A stretch of 64,000 nt of DNA. Source: Avena insularis (Eukaryota; Streptophyta; Magnoliopsida; Poales; Poaceae). The stretch lies in contig JAJUPC010000231.1 in the NCBI GenBank assembly GCA_023614405.1, positions 1 to 64,000 of the forward strand, read 5' to 3'. The translations under genes and the position numbers were made by a program. The notes beneath the pieces were generated by a model. That model saw only the letters and a program-made list of their open reading frames with translations, was not told the origin of the DNA and made no database searches. This document shows positions 22,619-33,177 of this stretch, piece after piece. How positions within the stretch are numbered: the stretch's first letter is position 1; each line of letters starts with the position of its first letter.

Positions 22619-25600
22619 ATGGCCAGCAGCAGCAACACTTCTCCCTCCATGGCAGCGTCGAGCAAAGCCGCGGTGAAGCCAGCGAGCTCCATCGTCGTGC
22701 CTCCAGAGGGGCTAGTCATCCCTGCATCGGCGGTCATCGAGTCCACCGGCGGTGACCTTAATCTGGCGGCGCTGGAGCGTTGGAGGAGGAACCAGACTCG
22801 CACAAGGGCGACTGGCGCGCCTCGGATATCACTGACCGTGATATCCAAAAGATGATCGCCAAAGGCTACCTTCCTGCGACGGAGGGGCTCGCCTGGCGGG
22901 CGGCGCCGACCAGCGAGGTGACACCTTCTCCCCAAGCCGGACACAGCAAGGAAGAGCTTAGGAACTGCGGCACCATAAGCTTCAAGATTCGACCTGGCCG
23001 GTTGCTTCCCCAACATCGTCGGCCACGAGTCTTGCAAGGATTGGCAACAGACATACTTTTACGGCCCAGACATTCCTCTGGCTGGCCGAGAAGTAACGTA
23101 CCCGGACTTCGTGGACGGAGCCGCCGCTGAAGTTTCCACATGGAGATCCCAAGCCTCCCTTCCCTCCGACCTCGACGCTTCTCGTTCCATAAGGCGGATC
23201 GAATGGTTCGTAGAGACGGGTTTAACCGGCTTGGACCTAGCCATGTGCTGGTTCATCAGGCGAATCCAACCTCTGCAGCACCGCGCGAAGTACATGCATG
23301 AGTATACCAGCGACAGAAGGGATAGTCTCTGTATCTCCGTTGACAACTTCTCGAGCGACTCCCTCAAGCTCCGCCTTAAGGACATCATCAATGTGAAGGA
23401 TAAGAAGCGTGGCTTCACCATCACCTATGACATGTTCGTAGACGGAAAGTGCCCAAAGGTAGGTATTTATTTTCCCTGTACGACATATGCTCCAGTTCTT
23501 TCGTCTTGCAAATACCATCTTATATAACATGGTGATTTCTTACTTAACAGCTTAGCGATCTAGAGGAGGGCAACATGGCTGCCCAAATCTATGATCTAAA
23601 GATGAAGGAAGTCACGGTCATGTCCGACGACGAGGTCCCATTTGCGCGAAAGCGGAAGAGCTCCACCTCTGATGCTGCCGACGGAGGCAAGAAGAAGAAG
23701 ACGGAGGGTGGAGCCTCCAAGAAGACTACCGCCGCCCTGGAGGCGGAAAAGAGAAAAGTTACCGGGATCCCCTTTGCCAAAGCACCCCCACTTGAGTAAG
23801 CTTCTCATTTTCCGACACTGTCTATTTATCTGTCTTGCTCCTGTACTTATGCATTTCGCACGTTTCAGGAAGAAAGCCACAACCAGCCTCAAGAAGACCT
23901 CCAAAACATCGGGGGCTTCTCGAAATATCAAGGACATGCTGCATCGCGACGCCTCTCCCGCCATCGCCCCTGCTACTCCTGCCGTCAAGCCTTCGTCTGC
24001 TCCGACAAGCTCACAAGCTAGGGAGGCATCAGGCCCTTCCGCCATGGAAGTGGATTCTGGCTCCTCTACCAAACTCGCTGTTGTCGGCGAGCAGGCAATG
24101 CAGGAGAGAACCGCTCAACAAATGGCTGAAGATCCGGCTAAGCATGCCATCGGTGGCGGCAAGGCGGTGGTGGAAGCTGGTACTTCTGCCGAAGGCGGCG
24201 CCCTTGCTCCCCAGAAACCTTTTGAGTTCCCCAAGATAGTCTACCCGGCACTTACGCCGAGTAGCACAACTCTGGTTCCTGGAGCAGCACCGACATCTCC
24301 GACATGCGGTCTTGAGGAGCTCCTCCGACAAGCATAAATATTGCGAGGAAATAGCATCTCCTTTGGCAAGCTGCTAGCCAAGAGCGCTACAAATCTCAAG
24401 ATCATTGCACTTGTAAGTTTTACTTTGCCTTTTGCATTTCATATGAGTATCCCACTGTAGCCCCCGAGGATGTAGACAGAAAACCATAGGTTTTGCATCT
24501 ATATGCTCTAAGAGTGACTAAGCTAGAAAAGTTCTCACTGTAGCCCCCAAGCATGTAGATGGAATGAAATGTTCCGACTAGATGCTTTAAGAGTAGCATA
24601 CACAATGTTTATAAATTTTAGCATTGTATCCCCCAAGCTTCTAGTTGTAACTGAATTAGTTCCGACTAGATGCTTAAAGAAAGCTAAGCATATATCCGAG
24701 TTGAAAACTTTATACAGTAGCCCCCCAAGCTTCTAGTTGCAACTGAATTAGTTCCGAATAGATGCTTAAAGAAAGCTATGCATATTGTTAAGTCAAAAAC
24801 TCTCGCTGTAGCCCCCGAGCGTCTAGGTGGAAAATTTCTGACTAGATGCTCCAAGTAGACTAAACAACGGTTTAACTTTGTTCTTTTTTCCACAGAACGA
24901 GAATGCTCGGAGGGGCATGGCCAATGGCAAGTACCAGAAGATGCGCGTAGATCTTGAAGCCGAAAAGGGTAAAACTGCCATCTTGAAGGAACAGATCATC
25001 AAAACAAGAGTCTGTTTTCTTTCTGGGCATTCCGTCTTGGTTTTGTGCCTACATTCTCCGAGTACTCACTGTGTACTTTGTTTTCTCCAACTTTGCAGAA
25101 CATGTTGCCAAGGCCAAGGACATTGTCGACCAGTCCAAGAACATCCAGCAGCTGAATAGTGAGAACAAGATCCTTAAGGATGAGAGGAAAGACATGTTGA
25201 AAATGCATGAGGATTCAATGAAGGCCCTGCAGGACTCTGCCTCTGCGGAAATCAATCGCTTGAAGGAGGAGCTTACGATCTTAAAATATCAGAAACAAGC
25301 TGCTGACAAGCAAAACCAACGCCACATCGAGGCGTACAAGCTCCCCCAACAAGACAAAGAACCCTGGCGAACACCCTCTGGCATGCTAAGGCCAGCATCT
25401 TCAGTAAGTTTCCGCTGCCTTGTATTTCTGTAGTCCGGATACGTTGAATTTATTGAACTCATGTGCTCCTTGTCGGAACTTGCAGCTCCTATGGGTTTAA
25501 CCCGATCGCCTCCTTCGGACAAGGAATGCATGGTTCTTACCGGCCACTTCATCAACACTGCCATCACCCAAGCCAAAGAGATTGCGAAGCCCCTCCAGAT

Positions 25601-26002
25601 ACACATCAAGGCATCAGACTCGTGGCGAAGTACTCGGAGATTCTGCGCCGAGCCCCCGAGCGTGTCACAAGCTGGAAAGCTTCATGTGCACGGGCTGGCG
25701 TGAGGATGGTGCTGTCAATGGTGAAGGCACACTACTAAGGTGCCGACATCGACACGGTGACCTCTGGCATCCTCGACGTCGACGATGATGGTAAAGAGAT
25801 TAATCACGAAGCCATCTTGTCATCTCTCGCGAGTTATGACACCAGAGTTGCCGAGTTGGTGGATATCGATGTCTTCGTTCCCATGAACACCATCGACAGC
25901 GGCAACCAAGATTCTTCCGAGTCCAACCACAGCGCCGACTTCGAGGGTGGCTCTCGGGCTGGTGACGACGCTGCGTCTAAGTCTCCTGCGCCAAAGGAAT
26001 GA
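22619..26002 (+). pseudogene. X antisense extra ORF, spliced, U1 copy with domain deletion
   Basis: Plus-strand gene antisense to X pol. Splice-like borders give exons at about 22619-23458, 23551-23795, 23869-24412, 24896-25009, 25099-25403 and 25486-26002. It starts MASSSNTSPSMAASSK. Middle exons are Lys-rich (GGKKKKTEGGASKK); exon 5 is a coiled coil (QQLNSENKILKDERKDML). Compared with U2, exon 1 lacks one base near 22773 (frameshift) and lacks 222 bp at about 22930, which encode most of the Transposase_28-like core; a stop lies at 24335. The Ser/Asp/Glu-rich tail ends in TGA at 26000. Function of the family is unknown; nuclear location is only suggested by the basic patches. Confidence 0.75.
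24454..24870 (+). repeat. 83-91-bp minisatellite in an X-ORF intron, U1
   Basis: Five diverged units beginning near 24458, 24541, 24627, 24718 and 24809 share TAGCCCCC.AG.NTCTAG and end with CGACTAGATGCT-like sequence. The intron spans 24413-24895. The units' TAGCCCCCGAG word is the complement of the element's own polypurine tract type (CTCGGGGGCTA). Confidence 0.8.
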
Positions 26003-26516
26003 AGAACAACTTTGTATTATTTGTTTCACCTTTGGTGTATGTGTGGGAAAAACTTATTGATGTAACTTAAGGCGGAAAACAATGGTTGTTATTTCCTGCT
26101 ACTTAAGAACTAGTTTTCAGCATGTATATATTTTTTAAGAAAGTGCTGGCTTATCCATTACTTTGGTTTTTATGCTTGACCTTTCGTGAGTCGGAAGACT
26201 CGTTGTCGGAACCATGCGCTCAGGTGATGATGCCCAATTTTGTCGTCAATAACCTGACCACAAAATCGCCGACAATAAGTGCCGAAAGTCACTACTTCAG
26301 AATCCACATAAAAATGACAAAGAACGTGTGGACCAGAAAAATTAAGCTAATGCCCGTAGGCGGAATTTTCACAAGTGCAAACACAAGACTTGTGCATAAA
26401 GGTTTTACATGATCCAAAAATGAACACTAAAGGAGGTAAACGACTCAGAAATATGAGTGAACCAGACAGCTTTACTTCATTGATCATATAAGAGGTATAC
26501 AATTAGATGAAAAATG
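26003..26516. other. Spacer between convergent X antisense ORF and X pol
   Basis: AT-rich spacer between the antisense ORF stop (26002) and the pol stop on the other strand. It probably includes the 3' untranslated regions of both. A short frame at 26122-26412 shows no recognised domain. Confidence 0.5.
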
Positions 26517-27857
26517 CTAAGTGTAAAAAGGACGTAGCTGTGCTATGTTCCATGGCCGATCAAGCTCCGGGTAGTCATCAACCGGGTCACGTCGCTTACG
26601 CTTGTGATCCTCGTTGGGTCTATCCCTCAGTTCACGATTGTCAACGAGGTAGTAAGACCCATTGAGTAGCGCCTTGCTTATGATGAACGGTCCTTCCCAT
26701 GGCGGGGATAATTTGTGTGACTTCTTCTGCTTAAGTCGGAGCACCAAATCCCCCTCTTTAAACGAGTGATGCCGAACGCGGAGACTATGGTAGCTGTGTA
26801 GCTTCTGCTGGTAGATGGCGGATCTTTGGCATGCCAAAACGCGCTCCTCCTCAAGAAGGTCCACATCTAGGTGTCTGGATTCTTCAGCATCATCTTCGTC
26901 ATAGGCAACAACTCTTGGTGCATCGTGAAGTATGTCAGAAGGGAGGATAGCTTCTGCTCCATATACCATGAAATAAGGGGTGTAGCCGGTTGATATGTTG
27001 GGTGTAGTTCGTAAAATCCACAGCACAGAAGGCAATTCTTCCGCCAGGCTCCAGCTGCTCTATGTAGCGGTGCCTCAAGACGTGGCTTCATTCCCTGCAG
27101 AATTAATCCATTGGCTCGCTCAACCTGACCATTGGATTGTGGGTGTGCCACAGATGCAAGGTCAAGTAAGATACCTTTCTCCCAGCAATAAGCCTCCACT
27201 TCTCCGACTGATAAATTGCAACCGTTGTCGGTGATAATGCTGTGTGGGAGACCAAATCTCACCACTAGATCTCGGACGAACCTGAGGGCAGTTGCCCCAT
27301 CAAGCTTTCTAATGGGTTTAGCTTCTATCCATTTAGTGAATTTGTCAACTGCTACTAGCAGATGCATAAACGCACAAGGTTCCGTCTGTAACGGTCCCAC
27401 CATGTCCAGCCCCCATACTGCAAACGGCCAAGTTATTGGTATTGTTCGCAGTTCTTCAGCAGGAACATGTGGTTGTCGGGCATAATACTGGCATCCCATG
27501 CATGTCTCAACCAGCTTGTCGGCATCCGGCTTCACGGTCATCCAGTAGAATCCTTGTCGGAAGGCTTCCGCGACCAACGATCGAGGAGCGGCGTGATGCC
27601 CGCAATCTCCGAGATGGATTTCGCGTAGGATTTCCATACCTTCTAGCTGGGAAACACACTTTAGGTATACACCAGTAGTGCTCCTTTTGTAGAGTTGCCC
27701 ATTAATTATGGTATAACCCTTTGCTCGTCGTACTATTTTCCGTCTTTCGACTTTGTCGTCGGGCAAAGTTCCGTGTTCGAGATACTACATGAACAGTTTT
27801 GTCCAAGCCGGAGGGACCTTAGTCACCATGATGACGAAAGAGTCAGCTCTATCCGGT
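26517..27857 (-). pseudogene. pol: X pol: integrase, truncated, U1
   Basis: Integrase inserts element DNA into the host genome. The minus frame from 27766 has the zinc-binding HHCC (IHLGDCGHH.. TCMGC), then the DDE core: D in GLDMVGPL, D in IITDNG, E in NGQVERANG. A frameshift near 27040 divides it from the C-terminal part (YGAEAILPSD, KLSPPWEGPF, WNIAQLRPFY), which ends near 26517. Upstream of the zinc domain the frame continues as VTKVPPAW to the junction at 27857, with a TAG stop near 27809. Reverse transcriptase and RNase H are missing because the unit ends here. Domain type fits Tat-like gypsy. X pol and the antisense ORF converge. Confidence 0.88.
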
Positions 27858-28025
27858 CATTAAATCGACCGTGGGCCCATCTGTCATATCCTTCCTCACG
27901 CGATGGACACCGCATCCTGTACGCCTTCATTCGATCCCGAACGGAGATCCCGATCCCATCGTTTTCCGTTGATCCCTTGCCCTATCCGCACACCACCCCT
28001 CCATATATTTCCTCGGCCCTCTCTT
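27858..28025 (+). mobile_element. W LTR remnant at the start of U2
   Basis: Matches 8362-8526 of the W LTR including the TATA-like box (28003-28010). It breaks at CCCTCTCTTCTGGAACG, where sequence equivalent to 12741 follows. Confidence 0.8.
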
Positions 28026-28511
28026 CTGGAACGTCCAAAAAACGCGAAACGAAAACGTGTCTAATACAGTCAGATCCCTCCGGATCTGATGGAAACTTTT
28101 AGGGCTGGATTATCCGCCCCAAGTAGGGCTGGATTATCCCCCCCGGGGATTATCCTCTCCTAGGGGCGGATTATCTGCCCCCATACAGTACGACGCGCTC
28201 AAAGTCCTTGGCAGAAATTCTGAAATAGGGCCGGATTATCTGAGGTGTAAGGCCAGGTTATCTGGTGTCTGGATACGTGTGAGTACTCATTGGGAAGCTC
28301 TCGGAATTATCTTTCCAACAAGTACTTTTTTTTTCTTGATTCGTATTTCATATGAAGAATTCACATCCGTTTCAATTTCAGAGCTTATGTCTGTTCGAAC
28401 TAAACCTTCATTCCTTTTGATGATCTTCATGACTTGTAGTGCGCATGCCTCCCTCTCCTCCGTCGCGCCCTCATGGATGATCATCACGTCTGGTTCCTCT
28501 TGACGCAATCC
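28026..28511 (-). mobile_element. Z promoter-like region, U2
   Basis: Matches 12741-13224. The GGATTATCC array (about 28101-28245) has decayed slightly: some copies read GGATTATCT. The TATA-like box is removed by the adjacent deletion. Confidence 0.45.
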
Positions 28512-29017
28512 TTATCCTTCTCGTGCAATGCTTATCTCCTTAGTGAACCTGGGTGTACATAGATGCATAGACTTAGGAAGTATAAAGTTCTCATTATCAT
28601 AAACATCACATTCATTTAAGAGTGAATTAACTTGTTGAAGTAGCTTTGCACGAGCTCTAGTAACTGGTCCAATCATGATTTCATTGGAAATATCCTTTAC
28701 AGCAACATCAACCTCTTTAATAGGAGTTGGGGATAGTAAATCAGTAGGGATGTCGTCATCATCTCTTCTAGTCTTTCAAAGCTTAGGTGCCTACTAGGCA
28801 TGTCATTTATCAACCATTTGACCTAGTGTTGAGTTCTATAGAGTTGTGTTGTGAATTCGTTGTTCCCATTTTCCCTTGTTCATCTGAGAGATTTCTTTCT
28901 ACCATGATCTACTATCCTATGGGTCCACAATATTATATTGTAGGTACCACTGTGTTCTGTTCTAGGCTTCGAGGTTTCTTTTCGCCTCATGTGCCTCCTT
29001 TTTGTTTGTTTGGGTAC
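28512..29017 (-). pseudogene. pol: Z gypsy pol C-terminus, U2
   Basis: Second copy of the 13225-13733 fragment, with the same TAA end (28512-28514) and the same ..RARAKLLQQVNSLL.. reading. Few substitutions; non-functional fragment without catalytic domain. Confidence 0.58.
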
Positions 29018-31632
29018 TGTAATGCCTCTAAACTGGGTCTATGCAGATTTCACCATTTCCGGCCAAAATCCACGTAGAAGCCATTCAAAGACGCCCACCA
29101 GACACTTTCGTGTGGGTGGGATTTTCAACAAGTAATTACATCATAATAGTTTACAACAGGATCCACAAGAAACATATATATAACAACAACTTGATGATTC
29201 AAGAGTACAAATGATACATTATAAAGATCAAATCATGAAGAAGACCAAATAGTATCCGAGTACGGATAAGAACCAAATGGGACTAATAGTCCTGAAGAAT
29301 AACCAGGCAGTGTCCATAAACCCTGCCCAGGCCAAGACGAAAGGGTAACTTACTAATGTCGTCAATCACATACCTATCAAAGCCAAAGGGTGCCGGGAAA
29401 GGGAAAAGTAAACAGAAAGAGTGCGGTCAGTACCGAGGCCAGTACATGGTTAGTCTTAGAATTCGGTGGTCCTCGCCTACATAGGTATGGTGGTCTCTAC
29501 GGCAGCAAAGCTTGCACTATCTAATTTATAGGGACACACTACAACTTAGGCTATTAGAGTGAGATAAGAGGGCACTATACGATAACTATAATATAATTCC
29601 AAACATAACCCATCCGAAGGATTCCCCCTCGAAAACTAGTCGAGGAAGTCCTCTTGCAGAACACACACGATGGCAATTTTAGTTAAGAAGTTGTTTAGGT
29701 TACAAGGCTAATTACTAATCATATTGTTAGAGAAAAATCATTAGTGGCGTTGTTTATGATTATGACACCGTACTCTTGAGGCGTCCAAAACCGTGGATAC
29801 ACGACTTCTCGAAAAGATTTACCCTGCAGGGGTGCACTACTATACCCAAACACATGCTCAACCCTTCAGGCAACATATTACGCGTGCCATATAAATGTCA
29901 CGACAAGAACTATCCCTTAACTACACGTGTATCCAGATGCATCACCTACTGTGTTCATCCAACCAAGAGGCATGACGATTCCCAAGGAAGGCACATCGGT
30001 TGAGTCTATGGACGGGCGATGATCGAAAGATAACTTGTAGAGCTCCATCCCACCTCTGACACGATATCCCGATTGTATGCAATGCCAACCATGTATGTCC
30101 ACCAAAATATCAAGTCCGGAGACATATCCAACTCACCCATGTACGAGGACATATTATGCGTATGCACCAAATGGAAAACTGATTTTTTAATCCTCTTGAT
30201 AAACGAATAGTGTCGATAGTTGAGGGGGATCCAAGTGGCCCCGATGTTTTGTTAGCGTGATCAACTCAGAACTAGTACCATAGAATGAATGGGGTCCTAG
30301 GTCGGCTCAATCAGTTTCCGAAAGTGGTCCCTGTTGGGGCCTGATCATTAGGTGAAACCATAACCAACATGACAAAAATTTAATTTACCATGGTATCAAC
30401 CATAACCAGATATCATGGTTCACTTGTGTGAGAGGAGGCAACAGACCTAAACATGCACTACGACTCGCAAGGGCAAAGCTAGCTAATCAAAGAAGGCAAT
30501 AGGATAACCAAGGCTATATGGTAGAGCTGGAAAATAAAGGAATGGTACTAAAGCATCGATAATAAGGATATCAGTAGACAAAGGAAGGAAGTAAATACTA
30601 AGAATTCAAAATAGGAAGAAGGGGAGAATGATCACCTAAGAAGATCAACCGAAGGCTCGTCGTATCTCGCATCAACTCTTCGGCCTATCCGATGAAGAAG
30701 CAGATCACTAAAAGGAATACCCGATGCAATATTTAATACTACGGCAGAAGATCCGACATGTTTATGATATGACGCATGACATGGAAATATGCGGTCAATC
30801 TTAGAAATATTAAGTGGAATTGGATCTCGACATTTAAATATAAGTTTCAAGTTATTTACGTGCCCCACAATTTAAATATTGACTTAACAAGATAAAACAT
30901 GGCATCGATTCGCTTCACAAATTTAAATGGAGTCTGGAATAAGACAAAGATATCCCGCATATCCACTTCGTGTTTATTCATTAGATGATTCTACAAAGTC
31001 CCCCAAACAATAGATATGTATGCGAGCATGAATAATTTAATATGCAACAAGTTTAATATGGCAATTTATAAAATAGGGGATCGAATAGAGGTCACACGCC
31101 GGGTTCAAAGATGTCGGAGGGGTTTCTTTGGGTGCACCATGTTCATCATTCAAAAGCGCCGGTGTGCAACTTCCCATGTCGTCGGAATGTGGTATATGGT
31201 TAGCAGATGATGTAGGACTCAACATCGTTCGAGAGGAACCCGGTTGTACCTACTCTTGGACTCGTACTAGGAGACACTCAAAGAAGTTGTGGATCTGCAG
31301 CAATCGGTAGTGAGGATCTGACATAAGTACATTACCAAATGATGATAATTGAAGGCAGGGGAAACAACCACCTTGCAGTTGACCGAAACGAGCCTTACGC
31401 ACGTCCGGTCATGCGGTCGAGGATCTGGAAGGGCTGAGCCAGGTTTGTAGTCTAGTATATCGTCCACCAAAAGGAGGCCTTGGTGCAACAGTGACAACAG
31501 AGCACACACACGGCGACCTTGATGTGTGGGCATGTAGAATAGTGGAATTTATCATGGTGGTGGCACGGCAGATGCCATGGGTAGGTTAAGGTATGGGGCC
31601 AATGGATACTAGAGGGATCCGGGGAGGGAAGA
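29018..31632 (-). mobile_element. P LTR, U2
   Basis: Colinear copy of 13734-16345, with the same minus-strand end ..GGCATTACA and the same interruption by the Y LTR. Confidence 0.62.
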
Positions 31633-32338
31633 TGTAGTGATTTCTACACTCAACGGTCCTGTAAGTAGATCATTATTCCTCTTCTCAAGAACTACAAGTG
31701 GTCCTATAACTGTCTCATAGAGAAGAAGAACACTAATACACGAGCCTTTCGGCGTAGAATGAATCGATCCCTTCTCAGGAGCCCGCGTCCCCTCTTATAA
31801 AGAGGTTCCTTGGTTCCTTCTAGGGATAACGTGGCAAGCATATCCTTCGAATATGCTTGTCCCAATATGGTAAATCGGCGGCCTCCTTTCCGTGTCCCCC
31901 TTCTATCTGCGGCAATGTTCCAAAAACATTCACATGCGCGCCTTGGGCTTCCTCACTGTCACCTCCGTGACGTTTGTCTGCCCTTATGCTTCTCTGCTCC
32001 TTGTCCTTTGTGCTTGGCTCTGTCTAGATTCCTCTTAGCCTATGACTAGGGTTTGACTATAGGCACCTCCTTCTCCTGCGAGCTTCATGTTATTCGGCCT
32101 TATCTCGCATAACTCGGCTCGGCCTTCAACTGCATTCAAGTTAGTCAGACTCATTCGGCCGACTTAACTCATATGTCGGCCAGATAAGGTGTTACTCATT
32201 CTATCTTTGTCATGGATCTGCTTATCTCGGTCGAATCTTACATGATTTGGCCGACACACTCAGTAATTCGGCTTAAGATGAGGGAGACTCCTTTCGTCTT
32301 TCCCCTGTCTTGACCCTATCTGGGGTCACCCCCCAACA
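31633..32338 (-). mobile_element. Y 3' LTR, U2
   Basis: 706-bp copy, TGTTGGGGGG start at 32338 and ..ATCACTACA end at 31633; TATA box at 31795-31800. A polypurine tract variant CTTCGGGGCCTAA follows at 32339-32351 on the body side. Confidence 0.82.
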
Positions 32339-32351
32339 TTAGGCCCCGAAG

Positions 32352-33177
32352 CTGGTGCGGTCCTGCCGGAGACCTCGACTGGGCCACATCAGGTTCCCGA
32401 CATTCTTCTCTCTTTCTTTCCGAGGTATTTCTTAGCCGACGTTCTTTATTCACCACCCTCTTGGTCTTTTCATCTTTTCCTTCCGTGGTTTACTTTCCGA
32501 GCTATCCCCCCTTGTTCTAGGTATTCGTGTGGCTTCCTGGGTAAGCCTCGTCGTACGTGTATCAATAATCATTGTTTTCTAGTTTTTTGTTCCTCTAAAG
32601 TGGTTACTGACAAGCTACAGTAATTACTGCGCCTGTCGCGTCGGCACAGTGACGCCTCGAGTCCCGCATCGGTCAGAAGTCCCGATCCTCTCTTGCGCTG
32701 TGTGGTCTTCGGTGTGGCTCCACTACTTGTGAACGGTTTCGCCACACGCGCGATTATGCGGTCATCGTGGCATAGCCACGATCCCATTACCGCTAACATT
32801 ACGCGGTTATAAAGAGGGGAGCGGGGCTAGACGATTCACTTTCCCCCCTCGTTTTCCCTTCATCTTCTTCCTCGCGCCACCACCTCCGTTCGTGTTCTAG
32901 CGGCCGCGCCATCGTCGTCCTCCTCGATGGTCGCGCTGCTGTTCTTCGGCTCCTGCGACCTCGCCGCAGTGCCCTTGCTCCGGTGCTTCCGCCGATGAGT
33001 TTTCCTACAGCGCCGCCACTAGGTCTGCGCGCTAGGCATCTCTCTTGTTTTCTTAGATTCCCCGCGGCGGTTCTCTTTTGTTCCGCCGCCGCACTCGTTA
33101 GAATCACGACGGGGCCCTGTACCTCTAGGCCTCTCCCCGCCGCTAGTTTATCCTCCGTTAATTCCTCCGACGAGCCT
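32352..33177 (+). promoter_or_regulatory. Upstream region of the Y antisense ORF, U2
   Basis: Copy of 17062-17887, with the TATA-like GTTATAAAGAGGGG at 32807-32814 and a pyrimidine-rich leader. No separate gene is supported. Confidence 0.42.

Larger units (their letters stand above)
8362..27857. repeat. Tandem unit U1 (19.5 kb)
   Basis: First of three direct copies of a nested retrotransposon complex. It runs from within the W 3' LTR (TCGTCGACACGTGGGCC) to within the X pol sequence. The order inside is W LTR part, V, Z, P, Y, X. The start is defined by the U2/U3 junction at 43304/43305, where X pol sequence changes abruptly to sequence matching 8362 onward. Confidence 0.85.
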
